A stretch of 53,448 nt of DNA from Thermotogae bacterium. GTDB lineage: Bacteria > Thermotogota > Thermotogae > Mesoaciditogales > Mesoaciditogaceae. Shown in pieces: positions 8,932 to 16,959 of the stretch. The stretch lies in NCBI GenBank assembly GCA_026988035.1, contig JALSLY010000046.1, positions 1-53,448 on the forward strand, in the 5' to 3' direction. A program made the translations under genes and the position numbers. Numbering within the stretch: position 1 is the first letter of the stretch; each line of letters starts with the position of its first letter. The notes beneath the pieces are model-generated. The model ran no database searches. It was not told the origin of the DNA and saw only the letters and a program-made list of their open reading frames with translations.

Positions 8932-8940
8932 TGGTATAAT
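8932..8940 (+). promoter_or_regulatory. Extended -10 promoter of trpS
   Basis: TGGTATAAT with the perfect hexamer at 8935-8940; no good -35 box at the usual distance. The leader contains a hairpin ATTCTCC/GGAGAAT (8965-8981). It is too short for a T-box. Confidence 0.65.
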
Positions 8941-9035
8941 TTCTAAAAGTCCGAAAGAAGTGGGATTCTCCGATGGAGAATGTCTTTTCCATTTGTGCTA
9001 CGCAGTGAGCAAAGTGAATGAAAGGAGTGGCAGGA

Positions 9036-10013
9036 TTGCGTGTTCTTAGTGGAATGAGGCCGACAGGTAAATTGCATATCGGAAATTTGATCGTTCTTGA
9101 CAATTGGATAACCCTTCAGAACAGTGGAAATAAGACTTTTTTCTTTGTAGCAGATTGGCACATGTTGACGACGGGATATGAAAATGTCTCCAACCTTTCT
9201 GAGTTTACAACAACTCTTGTAAGGGAGTACTTAGCTGCTGGGCTAAATCCTGAGAAGAGTACAATCTTCGTTCAGTCGGCTATAAAAGAACATGCAGAGC
9301 TTTATCTTTTGCTATCCATGATCGTTCCTCTCGGTAGACTTGAAAGAGTCCCAACGTACAAAGAACAATTGCGTGAACTTAAGGAACGCAATATTTCAAC
9401 GTTAGGTTTTCTTGGTTATCCTGTGCTTCAAGCAGCTGACATATTGATGTACAATGCGGATGGAGTTCCTGTAAGCGAAGATCAGGCTTTTCATCTCGAA
9501 CTTACTCGCGAGATCGTGCGGCGTTTCAATTCGCTTTACGGGCGGACTTTTAAAGAGCCTAAGACGCTGTTGACTCCAAAGCTCCTTGGAACGGATGGCC
9601 GAAAGATGTCAAAAAGTTATGGAAATACTATAAATATAGATACAAACACGAGAGAAATGGAAAAAATGATTATGCCCATGAAAACAGATCCAGCGCGAAA
9701 ACGCAGGACCGATCCGGGTACACCCGAAAAATGCAACGTGTGGAATTATCATCTTTCTTTTGGAACATCTAAAGAAAAGTTGGATGAGATTCGTCATGGT
9801 TGTACACATGCAACGATTGGTTGCGTGGATTGCAAACGTATCCTTTTGGAAAGTATGAAGAGACGGTTGGAGCCTATATGGGAAAAAATTGAATACTTTA
9901 AAACACATCCAAAAGATGTGAAAGATGTTATTTTTGAAGGTAACAAACGTGCAAGAGTTGCTGCCCAAGAAACCATGAAAAAGGTGAAAAGTGCTGTAAA
10001 CCTTGTTCATTAA
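9036..10013 (+). CDS. trpS: Tryptophan-tRNA ligase
   Basis: Charges tRNA-Trp with tryptophan in the cytoplasm. Class I signatures are present: GKLHIGN for the HIGH motif near the N-terminus and KMSKS in GRKMSKSYGN. TTG at 9036 is preferred because AAAGGAG lies 8 bases upstream and the protein would then begin RVLSGMRPTGKLHIGN after the start, as family members do. ATG at 9018 in the same frame would add six residues and has only a weak site. Four Cys around 255-273 (CNVW, CTHATIGCVDC) may be a metal site. It heads a tight run with scpA, scpB and rluB and is about 27 kb from the trp biosynthetic operon. Confidence 0.95.
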   Translation: MRVLSGMRPTGKLHIGNLIVLDNWITLQNSGNKTFFFVADWHMLTTGYENVSNLSEFTTTLVREYLAAGLNPEKSTIFVQSAIKEHAELYLLLSMIVPLGRLERVPTYKEQLRELKERNISTLGFLGYPVLQAADILMYNADGVPVSEDQAFHLELTREIVRRFNSLYGRTFKEPKTLLTPKLLGTDGRKMSKSYGNTINIDTNTREMEKMIMPMKTDPARKRRTDPGTPEKCNVWNYHLSFGTSKEKLDEIRHGCTHATIGCVDCKRILLESMKRRLEPIWEKIEYFKTHPKDVKDVIFEGNKRARVAAQETMKKVKSAVNLVH

Positions 10014-10024
10014 TGGAGGGCTCT

Positions 10025-10711
10025 ATGGAGTTAAGAGTTCACTTAGCCGAATTTGAAGGTTCACTCGATCTTTTGTTGTTTTTAGTGCGAAAACATCGAA
10101 TGAATCCTTTAGAACTTAAAATTTCTGAGATCACAGACGAATTTGTAGAATACGTGAATGAGATGAAAAAATTGGACATAAACGTCGCATCAGATTTTAT
10201 GGTAATGGCATCAACTTTGATGGAGATAAAGTCAAGGCTTTTACTTAATCCAGAGCCAGAGGCTTTAGAAAAGCAGAATGCCATCGCCAAAAAGCTATAC
10301 GAATATTCTCTAATAAAAGAGGCAGCACAACACTTGGAAGAACTTTACGATTTTCATTCTAAAGAGTACAGTATTTCGGTTTCACCTATGAGCGAAAGTG
10401 AGGTACTTGATAAAGTGCCAGAGGGGTTTTGGAGTGTTTTGAAGTCTGTTGAAGAGGAGATAAAACTTAGGAAAAGAGTTTATAGAATTTCAAAGGATTC
10501 TTATTCCATTACCAAAAAGCTTGAGGAAATCAAGGAATTTGCATTTCAAAAGCGCAGATCTACTATTAGGGAAATCTTACTTCGAGCTCGTGACAAATTG
10601 GAAGCTGTGGTGATCTTTGTAGCTATACTTGAACTTTTAAGGGTAAGATTTTTGTCTCTTGATCTTGCAAAGGGAGAGGTGTCTGTATACGAAGGCGGAA
10701 TTGATCGCTGA
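10025..10711 (+). CDS. scpA: Segregation and condensation protein A
   Basis: Kleisin subunit of the bacterial SMC-ScpAB condensin, which compacts and segregates chromosomes. Length (228 residues) is usual. The N-terminal pattern VHLAEFEGSLDLLLFLVRKH is diagnostic and the C-terminal winged-helix part ends in VRFLSLDLAKGEV. ATG at 10025 is chosen because GGAGG precedes it; an ATG at 10013 overlapping the trpS stop is the alternative. It overlaps the start of scpB, the usual gene order. Confidence 0.94.
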   Translation: MELRVHLAEFEGSLDLLLFLVRKHRMNPLELKISEITDEFVEYVNEMKKLDINVASDFMVMASTLMEIKSRLLLNPEPEALEKQNAIAKKLYEYSLIKEAAQHLEELYDFHSKEYSISVSPMSESEVLDKVPEGFWSVLKSVEEEIKLRKRVYRISKDSYSITKKLEEIKEFAFQKRRSTIREILLRARDKLEAVVIFVAILELLRVRFLSLDLAKGEVSVYEGGIDR

Positions 10712-11249
10712 AATAGAAGCGTTAATGATGGCCTCTCATGGTCTAAGTGCGAATGAAATTATGCGCATAACTGGAAGAAAAAGGAATGAAGTTTTGGAAG
10801 CGATAGACACAATAGAAGAAAAGTACTCTTCTGAGGAACATGGAGTTGAGCTAAAAAATATCGCAGGCAAGTATTCTTTTTTTACGAAAGCAAAGTATGC
10901 TGATGTGGTTTCAAAATTGAGAAGAAAGTCTGTGACAGATTTAACACGTTCACAAATGGAGGTTTTGGCTATAATTGCTCAAAATCAACCCGTTACAATG
11001 AGAGAAATATCCGATTTTAGAAGCGGAATGCCAACCGGACAAGTGAAAGAACTCCTTGCAATGCGTTTAATAAAGAGAAGGCGAGACAAAAGCAAAAAAG
11101 GCAATCCTTACATTTATACTACAACAGATGAATTCTTAAAAGCACTTGGAATTTCCGATCTTTCTGCTATAAAGGGAAGGGAGGATATTTTCGCTGAGAA
11201 TACAAAAGTACCTGAGGATGTGCGGAGTAGCATCGCGCAGAAAAGCTGA
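10701..11249 (+). CDS. scpB: Segregation and condensation protein B
   Basis: Winged-helix dimer that binds ScpA in the SMC condensin complex. Typical motifs are IEALMMASHGLSANEIMRIT at the N-terminus and TRSQMEVLAIIAQNQPVTMR in the second winged helix. The start is uncertain: TTG at 10701 follows AAGG and gives a normal family N-terminus. The frame stays open to a TTG at 10659, which would add 14 residues lying deep inside scpA. The last 56 bases also encode the S4 domain of rluB in another frame, so the C-terminal residues are constrained by two genes. Confidence 0.9.
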   Translation: MIAEIEALMMASHGLSANEIMRITGRKRNEVLEAIDTIEEKYSSEEHGVELKNIAGKYSFFTKAKYADVVSKLRRKSVTDLTRSQMEVLAIIAQNQPVTMREISDFRSGMPTGQVKELLAMRLIKRRRDKSKKGNPYIYTTTDEFLKALGISDLSAIKGREDIFAENTKVPEDVRSSIAQKS

Positions 11250-11916
11250 AGAGCTGATAAGGAGTGGACTTGTAAAGGTTAATGGTGAAAGGATAAAGGA
11301 TTATATTAAAGTTGAGGACGGAGACGTTGTAGAAGTAAATGGGAAAATCGTTAAACCTCAAAGTTATGTGTATTATATGCTTAATAAGCCAGTTGGTTGT
11401 ATTACAACTCGAAAGGATCCTCAAGGGAGAAAAACTGTCTTTGATTTGGTTCATGTTAAGAAAAGCGTCTTCGCAGTGGGAAGATTGGATCGAGATACGG
11501 AAGGCTTACTGTTGCTCACAAACGATGGCGAGCTTTCGCAATTATTGCTTCATCCTCGCTATGAAGTGAAAAGAACGTATGAGGCCCTTGTAGAAGGAAC
11601 GATCAATAGAAAAAAACTTGAGATGTTAAAAGTTGGAATCGATTTGCCTTATGGGTATACTGCTAAGATGAATGTGAAGATTTTAGGAAAAGAAGATGGC
11701 TTGACAAGAGTCAAAATCATGATACATGAAGGAAGAAAACGTGAGATACGTCGTGCTTTTAAATATCTTGGACATCCTATAATTTTACTCAAAAGAGTCT
11801 CTTTTGGTCCTATCGATTTAGACACTCAGATCGGGCCTGGAGAATATCGTGAACTCACAAAAGAAGAAGTCGAGACCTTAAAAAAGTTTGTAAATAAAAG
11901 AAATGAGACCCTTTAA
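11194..11916 (+). CDS. rluB: 23S rRNA pseudouridine synthase, RluB/RsuA family
   Basis: S4 RNA-binding domain followed by a pseudouridine synthase domain with the catalytic Asp in VGRLDRDTEGLLLLTNDGEL. An ATG at 11218 would start inside the S4 domain (CGVASRRKAEELI) and has no spaced binding site. The upstream codons read RIQKYLRM, exactly the missing family N-terminus. The only plausible initiator before them is CTG at 11194, nine bases after AAGGGAGG; no ATG, GTG or TTG exists between it and the in-frame TAA at 11170. A CTG start is therefore inferred. Last gene of the trpS run, ending in a palindrome. Confidence 0.88.
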   Translation: MRIQKYLRMCGVASRRKAEELIRSGLVKVNGERIKDYIKVEDGDVVEVNGKIVKPQSYVYYMLNKPVGCITTRKDPQGRKTVFDLVHVKKSVFAVGRLDRDTEGLLLLTNDGELSQLLLHPRYEVKRTYEALVEGTINRKKLEMLKVGIDLPYGYTAKMNVKILGKEDGLTRVKIMIHEGRKREIRRAFKYLGHPIILLKRVSFGPIDLDTQIGPGEYRELTKEEVETLKKFVNKRNETL

Positions 11917-11925
11917 AGGGTCTCA
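11904..11925 (+). repeat. 22-bp perfect palindrome over the rluB stop codon
   Basis: TGAGACCCTTTAAAGGGTCTCA is a perfect palindrome containing the TAA stop at 11914-11916. As RNA it gives an 8-bp stem and 6-base loop. The following ACCCTTGAA has no T-run, so it is an imperfect terminator or an mRNA 3' end element. Confidence 0.6.
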
Positions 11926-11942
11926 CCCTTGAAAAATGTTGA

Positions 11943-11962
11943 GGGGGGATAGGGGGGTATCC
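11943..11962 (+). other. G-tract hairpin between rluB and the TPR gene
   Basis: Two runs of six G lie nine bases apart; the second forms the loop of a GGATA/TATCC stem (11947-11962). The 145-base gap otherwise shows no clear promoter. Confidence 0.4.
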
Positions 11963-12061
11963 ACTGTCGAAAAGATGATATCATATAGAATGTATCGTTT
12001 TGGTTATGTAACAAAAAAGATGTTGTGAAAACATATTTTCTAATGAGAGGAGTGCTTGCGG

Positions 12062-14296
12062 ATGAAAAGAAAGTTTTTCTTCGCGTTCATATTTGCGCTG
12101 GTGTTGTTAATGTTATCTTCCGTCATAATGGCAACCCCTGTGGATCAAAACGGAGTGGATATGCTTATGGGTGCCAGAAATGCCTTACAACTTTACAAAC
12201 AATATGGTGATACTTCTGGTGTTTCAAATGTCATCTCACAACTTGAGCTTTTCTTGTCCAAATACACAGAACCTGCTCAGTACATAGGGCAAGCGCATGA
12301 ATTGCTTGGAGACGCTTATTACCTTTTGAATGATTATAACCATGCCGTTAAAGAATACGAGAAAGCCATAAGCTATCTTCCAAAGAATTCTCTTGATTAT
12401 GAGTACTCCATATACTCAATGGGGTACGCTTACATGAGTATGGGTGATAATTCGAATGCCATTTCTTATTTTTCATCACTTTACGGCTCTGCCAAATATG
12501 GTGATGAATCAAGAGTACTTGTAGGGAGCATATATGTAAATCTCGGAAAATACGCAGAGGCGAAAAAGGTTTTGAGTGAAGTCAAAGTGAACGTGTGGAA
12601 GGCATGGGCTATCTTTTATGAAGGTAAAATAGCTTTCAACTTGAAAGATTATCAACAAGCTCAACAGCTTTTTTCGAGTGTATCGAATTATTCGAGCGAT
12701 CCCAATGTTATAGAGCCAGCGGCGTACTATAATGCATATTCCCTTTTGAATATGAACAAAATTCAAGAAGCCATAAAAGTAGCCGACGAGTCAATAAAAA
12801 ATTATCCTCCTACTGTATGGAGTGTGGATCTTTACACCATATTGGGTGAATCTTATTACAGAGACGGTCAATATTCTAACGCTTTAAACGCTTTTCAGAA
12901 TGCGATACAGCTTGCTCCAAATCCAGGCAAACTTTATAAAGCTCTTAACGCAAAAGCGTGGACTGAATATAAGTTAAAGAATTATAGTCAAGCTGTGGCC
13001 GACTGGGAAAAAGTACTTAATAATTCTATGGATTCCGGTTTAGCACTTTCTGCTGGACTTAGCGCCGGTGCAACTTTAAGGGAGCTCAAACAATTCGATA
13101 AAGCCATAGCTTTATATGAAGCTATGGAGCCAAAATTCACATCTCAAAAGAACCAAATTATTCTTCAAAAGGGAAAAGCCTATCTTGAATCTGGTAATTA
13201 TGACAAAGCAGTGGGGATTTTTGAAAAGCTTTCAAAACTTGTCGATCCTATAAGCGACTCTGCAGCTTATTGGTTAGCTTACACGTACAACGTCGAAGGG
13301 AAATACAAGAATTCCATAACCGTTCTCAATAATTTGATCGAGGTTAGCAAAGATCCGAATATGAAGGCTAAATCTTACATGCTTGAAGGAGATATCTATT
13401 TTAAACAGTCTAAGTATTCGAATGCTGAAGACGCTTATGAAAAAGCTGTTGCTATTGGAACAAAAGAAACGAAAAATGTGGCAGAGTATAATCTTGGATT
13501 GATTTACTACAACACTTCAGAGTACTCCAAAGCGCTCAATTATTTGAGAGACGTGATGAACAATCGTACCATAGATCCGGATCTCGCGCTTAACGCAGCG
13601 TATTATCTCAGCCAGTCTTATGTTAATCTTCAAGATTACAAGTCAGCTTTGCCTATTTACAGCTGGATCGTTAACTATGACTTTGAAAATGTGTACAGGC
13701 CATCAGTGTACGTTCTTAAAGCAGTAGCTATGGAAAAGCTTGGTCAGTATTCACAAATACCGGCTTATGTGGATAATGTGCTCAAATCTTTCCCCAATGT
13801 GTCTACCAAGAACGATCTGTTGTATTACAAAGCGTATGCCTATCTCGAAGCCGGGAACATTTCAGCTGCACACGCAATAGCATCTTCTCTGCTAAAAGAG
13901 AAAATGTCGAGCAATGCCATGGGTGGGATCTTGTACATAGAGGGAAAGTATTATCAGTCTAAAAATAATGCCAGCGAATCGGCAAAATACTTCAAGGATG
14001 TTTATACCAACTATCCTTCAAGCAGTGTTGCACCAAATGCTGCCTATGAGCTTGGGATGATGTATTACAGACTTGGAAAATATTCCAGTGCCAAAGAAGC
14101 GTTTTTTAGTCTCATCTCTTTGTTTGGAAATGATCCAAAGGTGCCGCAGGCATTTTACTATATAGGTATGTCTTATGAGAAGCTGGGACAGATCTCTGCA
14201 GCTGTTCAAGTTTACAATACGATAATAGAAAAATTTCCGAACTCCGGTCAAGCTGCTTTGGCGAAAAAAAGGCTTTCTGAACTGGGAAAGCGGTGA
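12062..14296 (+). CDS. Secreted TPR-repeat protein
   Basis: A 744-residue protein with a signal peptide (about 1-24, KRKFFFAFIFALVLLMLSS) and tetratricopeptide repeats over nearly all of the rest, e.g. NALNAFQNAIQLAPNPGKLY and AEDAYEKAVAIGTKETKNVA. Repeats of this sort (BamD/YbgF-like) scaffold envelope complexes. ATG at 12062 is used because GAGGAG lies 9 bases upstream; TTG at 12056 would be too close. It overlaps the next gene, a barrel-like protein, by 4 bases, which suggests joint action in outer-envelope (toga) assembly. That role is inference; partner and cargo are unknown. Confidence 0.85.
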   Translation: MKRKFFFAFIFALVLLMLSSVIMATPVDQNGVDMLMGARNALQLYKQYGDTSGVSNVISQLELFLSKYTEPAQYIGQAHELLGDAYYLLNDYNHAVKEYEKAISYLPKNSLDYEYSIYSMGYAYMSMGDNSNAISYFSSLYGSAKYGDESRVLVGSIYVNLGKYAEAKKVLSEVKVNVWKAWAIFYEGKIAFNLKDYQQAQQLFSSVSNYSSDPNVIEPAAYYNAYSLLNMNKIQEAIKVADESIKNYPPTVWSVDLYTILGESYYRDGQYSNALNAFQNAIQLAPNPGKLYKALNAKAWTEYKLKNYSQAVADWEKVLNNSMDSGLALSAGLSAGATLRELKQFDKAIALYEAMEPKFTSQKNQIILQKGKAYLESGNYDKAVGIFEKLSKLVDPISDSAAYWLAYTYNVEGKYKNSITVLNNLIEVSKDPNMKAKSYMLEGDIYFKQSKYSNAEDAYEKAVAIGTKETKNVAEYNLGLIYYNTSEYSKALNYLRDVMNNRTIDPDLALNAAYYLSQSYVNLQDYKSALPIYSWIVNYDFENVYRPSVYVLKAVAMEKLGQYSQIPAYVDNVLKSFPNVSTKNDLLYYKAYAYLEAGNISAAHAIASSLLKEKMSSNAMGGILYIEGKYYQSKNNASESAKYFKDVYTNYPSSSVAPNAAYELGMMYYRLGKYSSAKEAFFSLISLFGNDPKVPQAFYYIGMSYEKLGQISAAVQVYNTIIEKFPNSGQAALAKKRLSELGKR

Positions 14297-15675
14297 GAGT
14301 CGTGAAGGGCTTCGCAGTTGTGGCAGCGTTTTTGATAGTTGCCGCTACCATTCTGGCCCAACCTATATTGCTGGAGATAAGTACCAATTTTATCGCCCAT
14401 AAGCTGGAGCCAGCAGGAAATTTTTCACCAAGGAATATCGGTGTGCGCTTGCCAAAAACATTTGTTAAATCAACTTTTGGCATTTCAAAATCTGCTCCTC
14501 TCATGCTGGTAACTGAAAAAGCTCATATGGGATACGCAATTTTTTCCGTGCCTTTAAAGAATTACGAAGTTAAAATAAAAAGGATCAGAAAAGCTGAATT
14601 TGTCTTTCCAAAGAGCTTATGTTACAAAAGTGCTTTGGAAGGTCCAACTCCGATTCCATATTTTGCTTTTAAGTTGCCGAAGAAAATTTCTTTTCGTTCG
14701 TTAGCTTCTCTAAAAAGAATTCGTAGAAATTTCGAAGGATTTAAAGCGGAGAATTTGAATATTTCTAAAGGAATATACATTTCTATTCTTCCTCACAAAG
14801 GCAAGAGGACATTCATTTCATCCCTTAAAATCCTTGAAATGAAGAAAAAAGTGACAGCCTACTCACCGCTTGGAGGGCTCGAAACGATAGGAAAGTTTAT
14901 CAGAGAAGATAGGTATGCATTTTGGACAACGCCAAAGGAATTTGGTATGGAGATCGACACGTCTTTGATCTCAAACTGGGTTGTTTATAAGTATGCTCAA
15001 GGGTATGTGAGCAACTTATCGTCTTCATTTAGGGTAGGTCCTATTTCCACATTAATATCGATGAGGGAAGGAAACGTAAAAGGCAAAGCATTTACACTTA
15101 GTGGGATATCGTTTGGGACAGAAATATCTTCCAAATCAGCAGTTTCGTTGTTTGCAGAGGTTCCAATCTCTGTTGGGAATTTTATGGCAACTGTGGGAGG
15201 AGAATATGTGACATCATCTCCAACTCAATTCAAACCAAATATAACTTTGAGATATAACATAGGAGGATTTTCGCCTTATATTTTTTACGGTTATGAGGGT
15301 GCCACCCCAACTGTGGGTGCTGGTTTGATCACAAATGTGCTTTCGGTAGTTGGAAAAATGAGCTTAAATTCTACATCAACAATGAGATTGTTTGTGCGGT
15401 ATTTCAGTCCTGTTGGAATAATAGGAACTGGTTTGGGAATGAGAAACGGTATGTACTGGGGAGATATTCAAACAAGTTCAAAGCCTTTTGGCTTTGAAGC
15501 CGTGCAATTCTCTGTGGACGCTGGTGCACATGTAGAATCGAATGGTGCATATGAGGTGTCAGGAACGTTGAATATGGATTTTCGCCTCCTTTCTTCTTAC
15601 ATTCAGACTTGGGCGAGTATGGAATTTAATGGCAATGCTCCCCAATATTCTTACGGTGTGGAGGTGAATTTTTGA
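14293..15675 (+). CDS. Putative outer-envelope beta-barrel protein
   Basis: Not assigned to a named family. The 460-residue product starts with a signal peptide (VKGFAVVAAFLIVAATILAQ). The C-terminal half, from about residue 225, has alternating hydrophobic strands with glycine turns, such as ISVGNFMATVGGEYVTSS and NITLRYNIGGFSPYIFYGYE. The chain ends in Phe (YGVEVNF), the usual last residue of outer-membrane barrels. The N-terminal half is basic and helical/mixed. Start GTG at 14293 overlaps the TPR stop (GTGA); GTG at 14302 is possible. Context points to a TPR-assisted envelope protein. Confidence 0.65.
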   Translation: MRVVKGFAVVAAFLIVAATILAQPILLEISTNFIAHKLEPAGNFSPRNIGVRLPKTFVKSTFGISKSAPLMLVTEKAHMGYAIFSVPLKNYEVKIKRIRKAEFVFPKSLCYKSALEGPTPIPYFAFKLPKKISFRSLASLKRIRRNFEGFKAENLNISKGIYISILPHKGKRTFISSLKILEMKKKVTAYSPLGGLETIGKFIREDRYAFWTTPKEFGMEIDTSLISNWVVYKYAQGYVSNLSSSFRVGPISTLISMREGNVKGKAFTLSGISFGTEISSKSAVSLFAEVPISVGNFMATVGGEYVTSSPTQFKPNITLRYNIGGFSPYIFYGYEGATPTVGAGLITNVLSVVGKMSLNSTSTMRLFVRYFSPVGIIGTGLGMRNGMYWGDIQTSSKPFGFEAVQFSVDAGAHVESNGAYEVSGTLNMDFRLLSSYIQTWASMEFNGNAPQYSYGVEVNF

Positions 15676-15914
15676 GCAAGATCGAATATGATGTGTATGT
15701 TGCTATACCTAAAGCAGAAGTGCATATGCTCAACTACATACTTGAAGCGGAAGATAATTTTTTAAATGTTCGTCACATCGATCCAGCGTCAGGGTTGTTG
15801 AAAATTATAGTAATAGATGATCAGTTGGAAGATCTTTTGAAACTTTTGAATTCTTTGAAAGACGAATTACATTTAAAAGTGGTGAGATATGAGCCGAATC
15901 GTGGAATTCTTTAG
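15672..15914 (+). CDS. DUF4911-like small protein
   Basis: An 80-residue protein of alpha/beta composition, starting at TTG 15672 with GGAGGTG just upstream and overlapping the previous stop (TTGA). The fold looks like a ferredoxin-like ACT-size domain: YDVYVAIPKAEVHMLNYILE, then LLKIIVIDDQLEDLLKLLNS. Similar short proteins occur beside YqeG-type HAD genes in Firmicutes and Thermotogota, recalled as DUF4911. Function unknown. It overlaps the HAD gene by 26 bases, so the pair is probably translated together. Confidence 0.7.
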   Translation: MSKIEYDVYVAIPKAEVHMLNYILEAEDNFLNVRHIDPASGLLKIIVIDDQLEDLLKLLNSLKDELHLKVVRYEPNRGIL

Positions 15915-16956
15915 AAAACCAATACCACGAGAGGTCGTGAAAAATGTCCATGAAATATCGTACAGTAAGTTCAAGCTGTTGGGATTTGACACGATTATTT
16001 TCGATTACGATAATACGCTCGCTCCGTTCAGGCGCGATGTCTCTGGTGACATAGTAGAGTTGCTGAATCGATTGCTCGACGCGGGATTTAAAGTGGCAGT
16101 GGTTACAAACGCTCCCCTTAAGCGGACCGAGATGTTTAGGAAGAAGCTACCGAGAGTGCAGGTTTTTGCCAAAGCACGAAAGCCGGGATTGAAGACGGTA
16201 AAATTGGCGGTAAGAAGGTTAGATTCTAAACCATCTGAAACGGTATTTGTGGGAGATCTTTTCTTTACAGATATCATAGCCGGTAACAGACTTGGAATGT
16301 ACACCATTCTTGTGGAGCCATATCCAGGAGTGGGGCTGTTTTTGGGAACAATAGCGCTGTTGGAAAGAGTCTCTTATAGTGTGCTTTTCTACACATTTGG
16401 GTGGCTTTTTAGAATAAGCGAACTCGCATCTCCAAACGAGTGGCGCAGTAGTATATTTGAAGTGGACTATGACCATATGATAGCGAGTGGAGTTAAACTT
16501 TTCGTTTTTGATATGGATAACACACTTGCAAGATGGAGGGCTTCTAAACTGGACAAGAAAGCGTTGGAGCTTTTAAAGTACCTTTCGAATCGCGTACATG
16601 TAACGGTGCTGTCTAATGGAAATTCTCCGTCGCTCAATTGGTTGGCTAGAAATTCGGATGTGAATATTTTGAGGCATTCGCATAAGCCTTTCACCGGCAA
16701 GCTTATAAAACTCATGAAAAAGTACAATGTGTCAAAAAGTGAAGTGGTGGTCGTTGGTGATCAACTTTTTACAGATATTCTCATGTCCAACCTCGCTGGT
16801 GTGTATTCTGTAAAAGTTGAGCCGATATCGAGAAATGAAATATTATTCACCAGGTTATTGAGGATATTTGAGAGGATCGTAAAACCACTGATAAAATCTA
16901 AACCATCAATAGCGTCAAAAAACAAAACAAAGAGGGAGATCAAAAGGGTAAAATAA
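15889..16956 (+). CDS. Tandem YqeG-type HAD phosphatase-like protein
   Basis: YqeG proteins are single-domain HAD IIIA phosphatases of about 170-190 residues; this 355-residue protein carries two. Domain one has DYDNT (39-43), VVTNA (71-75), K98 and GDLFFTD (122-128). Domain two has DMDNT (208-212), LSNG (241-244), K266 and GDQLFTD (290-296). All HAD catalytic residues appear kept in both halves. A hydrophobic stretch between them (146-172, VGLFLGTIALLERVSYSVLF) could sit on the membrane. The substrate is unknown. Start ATG 15889 lies inside the DUF4911-like gene; the C-terminus is a basic tail. Confidence 0.85.
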   Translation: MSRIVEFFRKPIPREVVKNVHEISYSKFKLLGFDTIIFDYDNTLAPFRRDVSGDIVELLNRLLDAGFKVAVVTNAPLKRTEMFRKKLPRVQVFAKARKPGLKTVKLAVRRLDSKPSETVFVGDLFFTDIIAGNRLGMYTILVEPYPGVGLFLGTIALLERVSYSVLFYTFGWLFRISELASPNEWRSSIFEVDYDHMIASGVKLFVFDMDNTLARWRASKLDKKALELLKYLSNRVHVTVLSNGNSPSLNWLARNSDVNILRHSHKPFTGKLIKLMKKYNVSKSEVVVVGDQLFTDILMSNLAGVYSVKVEPISRNEILFTRLLRIFERIVKPLIKSKPSIASKNKTKREIKRVK

Positions 16957-16959
16957 GGG

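Noticed and set aside
8973-9008. 11-codon upstream frame MENVFSICATQ in the trpS leader
   Set aside because: No Trp codons and no ribosome binding site; its ATG lies in a hairpin loop, so a leader peptide role is not supported.
8941-9035. T-box riboswitch before trpS
   Set aside because: Leader of under 100 bases, no T-box consensus, no terminator.
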